From the NCBI GenBank assembly GCA_001579985.1, contig LRSR01003104.1, positions 1 through 32,250 on the forward strand: a DNA stretch of 32,250 nt, read 5' to 3'. Position 1 is the first letter of the stretch. Each line of letters begins with the position of its first letter. The notes below the pieces were generated by a model, which saw nothing but the letters and a program-made list of their open reading frames with translations, made no database searches and was not told the DNA's origin. This stretch comes from Hypsibius dujardini. Its lineage: Eukaryota; Tardigrada; Eutardigrada; Parachela; Hypsibiidae. Positions 8,386-17,939 of this stretch are shown here, in pieces. A program made the position numbers and the translations under genes.

Positions 8386-10986
8386 TTAGCAGTCTTGTCG
8401 CTCGAACGTCAATGAACAGTACGTTGCACCATCCATTTCCGCCTTGGAGAGCTCTTCACGACTGCTTGCCGACAATGCAAATTGCCGTTCCCGTCGGCAT
8501 GCGGATATGGATGGCGTGGGATGCGAAAAAATCTTTTGAATGAGGAGACTCCAGTCTCGGCTTCGCCGAGTATGAAGAAACGCACCGTAACGTTGCGAAT
8601 GACCAGAGTAGTCCATGTCCAGGTAGACATCCCTTTTGTTTGACACGCCACGAAGCCTGCCCAGCCGATTCTGAAGTGATGCCGACCCGTGGCGCCAAAT
8701 TTGTCGGACATCGTTCTGCAAGACAATTCGGCAGAATTAATTACAGGCAAAAATTAACCAAACGTTTTCCAACAATTCGCATTGCAAAAGAGATATTCGA
8801 AAAGTTTTGTGCCTTACCCGGAAATTTTGACTCATAAACGAGTAAATAAGCGGGTTGACGAAGGAACTGCTCATTGCCACAAAATGGATCGCCAAAAAGA
8901 TGTAGGTGAAGAGGACACCATCCCCGGCGGTTCGCCAATTATTGAGTGCTTCCGGAAAGAAATCCATCAGGAGGAAAAGGAAGTGCAGGGGAAACCAACA
9001 GACACCGAACAGCACCACAACAAGCAGCAGCATTTTTACCACCTAAATTACATTTACAATAAAGACGAACATTGACTGCTTGTGCAATAGACATGCTCAA
9101 AGGTGTAGGAGCTCAAAATTTAGGAATGGTAACAGGTAAACTGGTAAAGTCGTTTTCCGTTATTTACACTGCAAGTCTTAATCGACAAAGATTTTCAGTT
9201 TAGTTCTGTTTAAAGCTAAAATTTTAACTTTAGTATCACCTTTAATCCAAATTATTTGATTAGATTAAACTGTAATTTTAGTTACCCCACTCAAATTGTT
9301 AGCGACTAAACGTTTAAAATAGCCCTTTTGTGAAACAAAAAAAGCGAGACAAACAATTTATCACTAAGCGTGTTAGCTTAATTTCAGCGTAATTAATAAT
9401 AATTTAGTTTTGCCACTCCCTTCAGGCGTGCAATGGAAGTTTCCGTAATAATGAAAGGGAGTTTAATTACCCGTTGCTTTGAGCGAATTCGCTTCGTCTC
9501 GGCATCTCCATCCACTGGGATTAGGCCCACGTCTACGCACGGAACCCGCTCTCCAGGGATACGCTGCTGCCAGAGAATCCGAGCGATCCGGTTGTAGGTG
9601 AAAATCAAAATCGTTAGAGGTAGGAAATATGTTAGGAGAGCGATGGCGATGGTGTAGGTCTTCCGGTAATCCGAGTCGGACCACTCTTCTTGGCAATCTT
9701 TATAGGTTGCTCCGTTGAAATGGAAATCGGTACACCGTACTACACCTAACTGGAAATACCATCAATGCATCAAATCCGATTTCATAAAATTCGAATCTTT
9801 CAGAACAAAAGCTTCCCATATTGTGGGCATGTAAAAGTATACTCCTTATAATTTTTGAACATAACTAAGAAATCTATTAAAGTTAATTATACTGCCAATT
9901 TATTAAAACTTTTTGAACGAAAACCTTTATCAATTAATTAAATATGAAAGGATTGCATAACTGAGAACAAAATTATTACCAGCAGTTTTGACCAAACGTA
10001 AATTCATCACAGTGGCGTGATAGAAGGAAATGACTAACTCGACAAATCAATTCCATTTACAAACAATTTCCTAAGTGGATTACATTTGATCTTCAATTTC
10101 GTTCAAACGTTTAATTTCTCAAAACATCTTGGAATTGACGCCCATCTTGAGATAATGAATTCAGGTCTCGTCAACTTTTTTAACCATCTGGCGGAGAATT
10201 TCGTAAATATATTTTTTGAAACATTTAAAAATGAATATTGTTTTTTGTTTTTGTTTTGCTTTGTTTCTTTGTGAAAAAAAATTAATGACTAGAGAAGAGC
10301 AGCTATACCTGAATTGAGGATAAGCAAATAGCTAGGAGCCAGATGACGGAAAGGACCCGTAATCCTCTTGGTCGTCTAAACCGGGCCTCCAGGGGCTTCG
10401 ACATGAAGACATACCGATCCACACCCACAGCGACCAGAGTGTAGACCGACGACAACACCGAGCACAGCTGCAGGAACATCACCAAGGGACAGAGAGCTTC
10501 TGAAAATGGCCAGTGATGTTTGACCACCTGCGACATGGTGAAGGGCATGCAGAACACCGAGAGGATAATATCCGACACGGCCAGATTGGCCAGGTACACC
10601 GACAGGTCCGAGTCCCAACGTTTACCGAACAGGAAGACCAGAATGACAGCCAAATTTCCAAGCAGAGCAATGGCAATGGCCGAGCCGTACAAGATTGTGA
10701 TGACAAGCTGTTCGTCTGCCGGCAATCCCAGCGTCTCCGCACTGGAATGCGGTACACTGTAATTCACCGCTGACAACAAGGCGAACCAATTTTCAATATT
10801 GTCCGGGTCATCAAGGCTGCTCTTGTCTGGCTGGTTTGCAGCTGGAGACGTGTCATTAAAGGTCACCGATAATTGGCGATGAAGGTACACTAAAAAATCG
10901 GTGGAAAAATGTGGCGAAAATTGGTCGATTTCCGCAAAGGTGTTTGACATCTTTTTAATACTTAAAATCAAGCGACGCCAATACAT
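8386..10986 (-). CDS. Class A (rhodopsin family) neuropeptide-type GPCR, paralogue 1, four exons
   Basis: Exons in transcript order are 10986-10309, 9749-9471, 9042-8818 and 8715-8386; all introns are phase 0, giving 503 residues. It is a seven-helix plasma-membrane receptor coupling a peptide signal to G proteins. The extracellular N-terminus has Asn glycosylation sites (NDTS, NYS). TM1 (about 94-120) carries GN at 110-111, TM2 has NLAVSD, TM3 starts after Cys166 and ends with DRY (190-192). ECL2 has Cys245 (YKDCQEEW) for the disulfide, TM6 has CWFP and TM7 has NPLIY. Helix 8 and a Ser/Arg-rich tail of 109 residues follow. ECL2 and TM5-TM7 resemble tachykinin, NPY/RYamide and PrRP receptors; the ligand is unknown. 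The start ATG at 10986 is the first in frame, and a second Met at 10950 is an alternative. It lies head-to-tail with the paralogue at 11590-14848, sharing all intron positions. Confidence 0.93.
9750..10308 (-). other. Intron 1 of GPCR paralogue 1
   Basis: AT-rich, with GTATAG donor and TTTCCAG acceptor on the minus strand. It interrupts the gene at the end of TM4 after the conserved Gln. No nested gene was seen. Confidence 0.85.
10405..10605 (-). repeat. Gene-conversion-like identity tract, copy 1 (mate 14270-14470)
   Basis: Bases 10405-10494 equal 14270-14359 (90 of 90) and 10530-10605 equal 14395-14470 (76 of 76). The 35 bp between them are diverged. The blocks encode TM2 to TM3/DRY of the two receptors. 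Confidence 0.93.
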
Positions 10987-11589
10987 AAATCCAGGGAAAA
11001 AATAAAAAAGTAATCTGGGTTCTCGACGAAGATCCTGCTAACAAATTTGTTCAGGACTCCCATTAAGGTTAGCCAGTTTAGATGGGCTTATGAGGAAGCG
11101 TAGTACTGCAGGAAGTAGTGCAGGCCCACTCAGATGGGCGTGGGGAGGTCCCTAATGAACGTGCGCACTACATGCAAATTACTTATGGGGGCAGTCTCTT
11201 GTGCATCATTCCAAGACCGTGTTATACAATTTGAAATGACGGTTTTTGTGTACCACTTCGGGTCGGCTCATGCTTGAGATAAACGTTTCAGCAGTACAAT
11301 GTCTACATCACATCATCACGTGAGCTGGTTTTATATATTCAGCCAATTAGCGAGTTTTCGTCAAAAGGTGCACGGAACATGAAATTACGCAAAGCAACAT
11401 TTTGTGAGGCAAGCAAAAAGGTAAAAACATGCCATTTATGCCTTTCAAAACCTTCAGATTTCAGCGGTCTAGTCGAGTACAAATTTGCGTCATAAATGAA
11501 ATATTTCTGCAGCAGCGAAACCCGTTTAATTTAAGGCTTGAGGTTCCATGATGCTTCATTCAGACAGTCTTCCTTTTCGCAAATTCTGT
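10987..11589. other. Spacer between the two tandem GPCR genes
   Basis: Upstream region of paralogue 1 and downstream region of paralogue 2. A TTTAAT at 11525-11530 reads ATTAAA on the minus strand, a variant poly(A) signal about 60 bp past the paralogue-2 stop. A TATA-like TTTTATATATTC near 11329 reads on the plus strand only. No other gene was seen. Confidence 0.45.
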
Positions 11590-14500
11590 TCATAATCTGA
11601 CCGTTAATCGGGAAGGGTCGGCGTAGTTTTCAATCTGCTTTCCCGATATCAGTATATTTCGGCTGATCCGAAGCGATCCGTACTGATCCAGAGATTGTCT
11701 TTTCGGTCTGGGGCTTATACTGGCAGTGTAGGTCTGCTGGGGGTTCTTAGCGGGACTTTCACGCTCGTGTAGGCAGCGCTCGATGAAGGATGAGCCGCGT
11801 TGCCAGATTGACAACAAATCACCCTTAAAAAAAAAAAAATTTCATAAAAACACTGCGTATATTATAGTATAAATCTAGTTGACTCGAACTATAATATTTC
11901 CTTTGTAGCCAATATTTCAATGGAAATTAGTAGGAATAGATTAACCAAAAAAATATGCTGTTTGCTTAAACTGTATCAGCAAAATAATAAATATATAAAT
12001 GCTATTGGGAGCACAGTATTTATTGCTAAACATACCCTGAAATTCTGACTCATAAACGAGTAGACAATGGGATTGACAAAGGAGCTGCTCATGGCCAGAA
12101 AATGTATAGTCAAAAAGGTGTAGGTAAAGATGGCGCCATCCCAGACGCTTCGCCATTGGTTGACCGCCTCCGGAAAGAAATCCAAAGTTAAGAAAAACAC
12201 GTGAAGTGGCAGCCAGCATAGAGCGAAAATTAGCACGACAACGATGAGCATTTTAACAACCTGAAATCAATGTGAGTATGATATAAATTAGATTTCCTCT
12301 GACTTTACTGTGAATTGATCTTAATACTCACTCGTTGTTTGCCTTTGACGCGTTTTATTGTACTGGCGTTGTGGTTGGACAGTGGACAGATGTTGGCGGC
12401 GTTGGGGCGGAGCACGTTCGCACCGGGGATATTGTCCTGCCAAAGGATCCGCCCTATCCGGTGGTACGTGAAGACCAGCACTAGCAACGGTAGGAAATAC
12501 GTCAAGACCGCCACGGCCACGGTATATGCGGTCCGATGTGTGTCATCGGACCATCCTTCTTGGCAGTCTTTATACTGCTGACCGTTGAAGGTGAAGTACG
12601 TGCATCGAACCACCGCCAGCTGTGCGCCGAAAGAATACAGCACACCAGTTAAGAAGAGCACTGACTGAACATTCATACGAATAGGGCTAGAGGATAACCA
12701 TATGTCGTTTTCAGCGGTGAGTTGTCCCTTTTGTTTCATCAGGTTCTTATTTGTCTCATTTTTTCTCATTTTACCATTTTCACAATAGGGATAACGAGAT
12801 GGGACTGGTTTGGACTGGGTGGAAATGGGTCAGATTTATTGAAAATGGGTGGGAATGGGAAAAATTGAAATTCGCAGGAATAAATTGAAATGGTCATAAA
12901 AAAAATAAAAAATTGAACTACGAGTTCGGATGATAAATCAGTACTTGATTGTTGAATTGGCGGAAAATTGTGTTTCGATACAAGAAATATGAAATGGGAA
13001 TGAGTAGAAGGCGAAATGTCCAAAATTGGCAACTCTGGCACAGTGTAAAATTACGCACGAGTATGATTTGAAGACAGGGCTTAAAATAGCAAAAACTAAT
13101 GATATACAACCCCCGGAGCGGGGTGCGGCCGCTCAGGGGTAATTTAACAGTTTCGTCAACTGTTCACGAGTTATTCTTAGCTATTCTTGGATAATTTGGA
13201 TAATTAGATGCTTTCCCGTACGTGTTTTGCGTTATTCCAGCTCTGTGTGCGCATCAGCTAGCAGAAAAGTGCCTTCTATTTGTCGCCCCCGTTCAAGACC
13301 CACTCCCTCCCCCTTGGCGCAAAAGTCCCCCTACTATCCAGGGGGTGATCGAGGGAGAGTATTTAGCCAAACCTGCTCTTTTCGCCTATTCAAATTCCAC
13401 AAAGAATGTAAAAATAGCTGCAGAATAATAAGTGGGCGTGTGGCTTATAGGGGGCCCGAGTAGCAAACGGGCCAACTTTTTTTCTCAAGAAATAACAAAA
13501 AAATGCCCAGAAATCACAACGATCGGAATCCATTTCGTGTACTCTAAACCACACAACAACTCCCTTTAATCCGTATGATCCTCTCTGACTAGCACATCAC
13601 TTCGTCTTAAGATCAGGTCCTCTAAAGAAATACCGATATTTCGGGCGGAGGGGGATCTGGACAGATGTGCGGTACCCAATTAAAACGAAACTACCGGCGT
13701 GCCCTGGAGGCAGAATCGCATGATTTCTTTGGGGATCGCTCTACTTAACGACCGCAACTCAAAAATAAACATCTAGAGTAAATGGATCCTATTCAGAAAG
13801 AGTGGGAAAATATAATAAATTATTTCAAATTTCCTGGGCGGATCTGTACCTCATCCGAGAGGAAATCGAAATATAATATTGTGAAACACAGCCTTCCAAA
13901 TTGCATTAACGTCCACCCTGTGAGTCAGTGAAAACAAGTAACATCCCTTTTCACTTACAAATTCATTTCGAGCGCTAATGGTCATGCGACACTTCCATGA
14001 GTGAATAATATGAGACTGTGTTTAGCACAATTTTAATTGAGCCCCATCTTAAGCAGTCATCTTTAATTGATTAAAATTGTAACCGGAGAGTGGGTGGAAA
14101 AAAGGGGGTTTTTTCAGCCCCCCCCCCCAAGTATGCGTATAACCCTAAACTAACTAGCCTACTTGGTGAATACCTGGAATGAAGCCAATGCCACAGCGAC
14201 AAGCCAAATGCCGGCCACAACGTTTTTTCCCCTCTTCCGGTTGAACCTCGCTTCCAGGGGCTTCGTCACGAAGACATACCGATCCACACCCACAGCGACC
14301 AGAGTGTAGACCGACGACAACACCGAGCACAGCTGCAGGAACATCACCAAGGGACAGAGCGCCTCCGAGAACGGCCAGTGATGCTTAATCGCCTGCGACA
14401 TGGTGAAGGGCATGCAGAACACCGAGAGGATAATATCCGACACGGCCAGATTGGCCAGGTACACCGACAGATCCGAGTCCCAACGTTTGCCGACCAAGAA

Positions 14501-14848
14501 AGCTAGAATGACCGCCAGATTTCCCATCAACGCAATGGCGATGGCCGTGCCATATAAAACGGTGATGGACAGCTGCTCGGTGGCCGACATTCCAAGGGTC
14601 AGAGAGGAGAATGTACTCGAATTAGCCGTACTCAACAGGACGTAAAGACTCTCCACACTCTCTCTATTGTATTCGTGGGCAGGTTGAACGGTCGATCCAG
14701 CCGTGGTTCCGTTACTCAACGTTAACTCCATCTCATTCTGCAGGAAAGCGAGAAAGTCCGAAATGCTGTTTTTATCACCGGTGCCGGTATTTCCCCCACC
14801 GACGGCGGCGATATTGCCGGTGTTGATGACGGTACCCCTGTCATCCAT
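11590..14848 (-). CDS. Class A neuropeptide-type GPCR, paralogue 2, four exons
   Basis: Exons in transcript order are 14848-14174, 12619-12332, 12260-12036 and 11823-11590, all phase 0, giving 473 residues. The start is the first ATG in the frame (MDDRGTV); codons above it lead to an acceptor-like TTTTTTAG near 14930, so a 5' UTR intron is likely. The N-terminus is Gly/Asn-rich with NGT and NSS glycosylation sites. Diagnostic motifs are GN in TM1, NLAVSD in TM2, Cys before TM3, DRY, ECL2 YKDCQEGW, CWLP in TM6 and NPIVY in TM7. The third loop has LWQDNIPG as in tachykinin/leucokinin-like receptors. The 77-residue tail (exon 4) opens GDLLSIWQRGSS, aligning with NDVRQIWRHGSA of paralogue 1. The two proteins are close in TM2-TM3 and diverge in the N-terminus, ICL3 and tail, so ligand class is probably shared while coupling or regulation may differ. 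Confidence 0.93.
12620..14173 (-). other. Long intron 1 of GPCR paralogue 2
   Basis: The 1.55-kb intron holds GGGTGGAAATGGG-type repeats (12800-12865), a GC-rich hairpin (13111-13139) and a poly-C run (14119-14129) near its 5' (minus-strand) end. Short open frames show no family match. Confidence 0.7.
13111..13139. repeat. GC-rich hairpin in GPCR intron
   Basis: Arms CCCCGGAGCGG and CCGCTCAGGGG pair with one mismatch around a 7-base loop. It includes GCGGCCGC and stands out in AT-rich surroundings. Confidence 0.75.
14270..14470 (-). repeat. Gene-conversion-like identity tract, copy 2 (mate 10405-10605)
   Basis: Partner of the identical blocks in paralogue 1. Silent sites are fully conserved here, unlike exons 2 and 3 of the same genes. 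Confidence 0.93.
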
Positions 14849-15531
14849 TGTACTGTCCAAAGTCAAGACTCTGTGTATTGACGGAGGCAAAAAAAGATTC
14901 GGTCTATGGAAACATGTTTCGGGGTCCTAAAAAATAAATAAATGATCTCAGTGACGAATGAATGACTCACTTCGACGGATGCGCATTAAGCAGCTGAAAT
15001 GGCATGTATACATATCTACATCTAGATAGGTGGACTCCGCAAACAATTTTTCAGACAAATCTCTCGAAATCGAGAGGCATGTTCATCTACGAGGACGGGT
15101 TAATCTGAAGAGGGATACACAATAGCGACATTACACGGTCTGCTGGAGCTGAGGAATTACCCGTATGAGGAAGAGCAACGTCTAATAAGAGAAAGCTGGC
15201 AGATTAGCATGTAATATTTCCTCTGACCTCGAGAGAGAGAGTGTGTGATTCCGCATTGAAGGGGATTCTCGCGTTTTTCATGCAGATCGTACGGCAAATA
15301 AGAGAGGCACACAGGACGCGTTGAAAACTAAATTCCGGTCGCGGCAAGGGTTTCGCCGGAAATCGGATTGCGAATAGGGGAAGCGTATAATTGCACCGGA
15401 GGGGCAAGGTTGTCAGATATGTATCTATACGCGCGTTAGATTAAGTGTAAGGGCTGCTAGATAATTCCGTACCGGTACACTGCGGGGTATACTACGTACA
15501 TGTATACCAAGGACCTACGCAATTATGGTGC

Positions 15532-15612
15532 CGGTGGTGGTGGTAGTGGTGGTAGTGGTGGTAGTGGTGGTAGTGGTGGTAGTGGTGGTAGTGGTGGTAG
15601 TGGTGGTAGTAG
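15532..15612 (+). repeat. (GGTGGTAGT)n minisatellite
   Basis: About eight tandem 9-bp units, almost perfect. They lie inside an open frame (15500-15700) that would read Gly-Gly-Ser repeats, but the frame has no other coding support, so I call it a simple repeat. Confidence 0.93.
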
Positions 15613-16622
15613 TGCAGAGGAGGCCACGCTGAAAGCTAAGACAGGAAATTATCATATTTCCCATACGTGGCCGGTTGCAGTTATCTTCCCAGTAGGGTGA
15701 ATTGTCGACTACCTATGGATGGATTGTGCACCCCATACCCAATTTCATTGAGTATTGATATGATAGATGTTTACGAAATTGGAGTTGTCATGTTTTTGAA
15801 TTCAAGGCGTGCGGAGGTCGATCCTAATGGTTGGTTAGCTATTAAAAATTTCCACAAGGCTGGCAAATTTTCACAATGGCGGTGAGAAAATTTAGTGTAA
15901 ATTGTGAATCATGAAAAAGATTCCCGGTGGTGAAAAAACAACCATTTTGCTCCTCAATCCTAGAGAGGAACAAAATGATTATTCTCAATATGTACGTCAG
16001 AACTATCGCTTTTGTTTGCACCCCAGCGCCCTTGTACAGTATGGAGTTGAAAATCTATCCTGTTGTGCTCATGAAAAGAAAGGAAGATTTATATGTAATT
16101 TGATTTACATCTGTGACACTAAACACCTGTAAAACCTGTGCACTTACGTCCTCGTAATTTAACGTCATAGATCACTTTTCTAGTCGTGAAAGTGATTATT
16201 GTAGACTTTTTTCAGTAATTAGATCATGGGCCCGGAAATGATTCGCCTAGCTGTTTCGGCATTTCTTTTATCAGCTTTTGTGTTATTCATTAAATACACC
16301 CACATTCAGATCATTGAATTCTGAATGACAAGTGTTTAGGCGACCTTTACAGGTTTAAAATGTATGACGCAGAAAAAGACCCAGTATTCGGCTGACCTAT
16401 TTGAGTAGTACAATGTCTATTTTCTGGACTGTGAATGCCTATTAGAATCGCACGTTTAAAAAAACACAGGATACTCGCAACAAACGCGATTGTATGCATT
16501 AAATAATGGTCAGTAAAGTGACCATGCTAAGTGGGGCACATTTCAAGCCAAATCGATTGTCATTAAATCGAAAGACCAGCAAAACGTTTTTTGTACCTGC
16601 ATATTTAATAGCCGTAATGGAA

Positions 16623-16680
16623 GATGGTACTAAAAAATTCCCCGATGGCACTAAAAAATTCCCCAATAGCAATAAAAAAG
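16623..16680. repeat. 21-bp tandem repeat, 2.7 copies
   Basis: Units GATGG(T/C)ACTAAAAAATTCC with two more C begin at 16623 and 16644; a degraded third begins at 16665. Confidence 0.85.
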
Positions 16681-17939
16681 CTATCACCTTTGGGTTAACA
16701 ACGCAATCAGCCTCGTTATGCCGGCGCTGGTGAAGTCACGCCCATAAAACGGACGTTTTATAGCGTTTTTGAATGTTAGTATTTGGTGCTGCGCATTTGC
16801 GTCGTAAAACGGTACTTGAGTAGACTATTATTACAGCATGCTACTGACAAGAGGTCAAGGATGTTTCTCCCCCCGTGAAACTAACGATGTAGCTTGGCAA
16901 ACTGGCATATAAAATTGAAAATTTAACTAAGAAAACTTGAAAACTTGAAAATTTTAATATGTAGTCGATAACTGAAGTGGTCCTTACAGGATAAATCTGT
17001 TGCAGACAAAGACTCCTTGACGTCTCAAAGTATTATGAGTTGCGTTTTATACATTACCCATTATATTTCTATTTAATTTTTATTATTTTTTACCAATTTG
17101 AGTCACACCTTTTAAGCCTGAATTGTACTCCCTGCAGACACAATATCCAGTAATTAACCGGAAGTGCTGCTTCCTTCAAGTTTACCAGTGTGGCCAAATC
17201 TGTTCCCATAAAAGCGAAACGTTTGCTTGGAGCTAGCGGCTATAAAAGTTTGAGGTGAATGGGCGGAGATACAGATTAAAACTGGAAAGCTTTGCTGTAT
17301 TTATTGGCCTTTTTTTAAAAATTTTCCCTCGCTATTAAATTGGGTTTTATTTTGCTGATACCTGTTAATATATCATGAATTTACGTAGGGTCTCGTCGGT
17401 GCAAACACATTTGCAGGTTCAGAAAAAGATGGGGAAGAAAAAAGGGTCTCTGCCAGTTTGTGTTATATACTGGTGTTTGATTGATTGATCATTTGACAAC
17501 GTTCTCGAACTTGTATTTTTTCAAGTACTTTTCAGTATTTTACTGAACGTGAACACATTTTAAAATTCACTAAAAACCTCAAGCAAGATACGAAAAATAA
17601 ATGAGAATTTTTTTGTCTAATCGGAACACCTTGAGAAATTATAAAAGTAAACAGCGCATTTTTGGCCCCCCTGCAGCACGCTGTACGATAAATCAAAGTT
17701 TTAAAATTAGCGTTATCAAGTGATTAGTTAACTGAAAGATCACTTTTGATCTTTTCTCCGTTAGTTTTCAACTGGTCCATCGCCTTACTAACAACCGCAT
17801 TCCTTATACGACAGAAAAATGTAAGATTTTTTTTTCAAATTAACTTTCGTTCTCTTGCCATTTTGACAATTTTCGTGAATATTCTCAAAATGCGAAGAAG
17901 AATAAAAAAATAACTTGAATTGGAACGCCAACTCTCATG

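Larger units (their letters stand above)
14849..17939. other. 3-kb stretch without a recognised gene
   Basis: It contains the upstream region of GPCR paralogue 2 and the downstream flank of the GIN-SnoaL gene. Apart from the minisatellite at 15532-15612 and the 21-bp repeat at 16623-16680, I see only unsupported short frames. Confidence 0.6.

Noticed and set aside
8555-8569. Perfect palindrome CTCGGCTTCGCCGAG
   Set aside because: Lies in the coding exon of GPCR paralogue 1 and is explained by its codons; no other sign of regulation.
14400-14645. Plus-strand frames opposite GPCR exon 1, also seen at 10513-10773
   Set aside because: Both mirror the identical receptor blocks; they are antisense shadows and not conserved genes.
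15911-16132. 73-codon plus-strand frame
   Set aside because: No recognisable domain, signal peptide or splice support.
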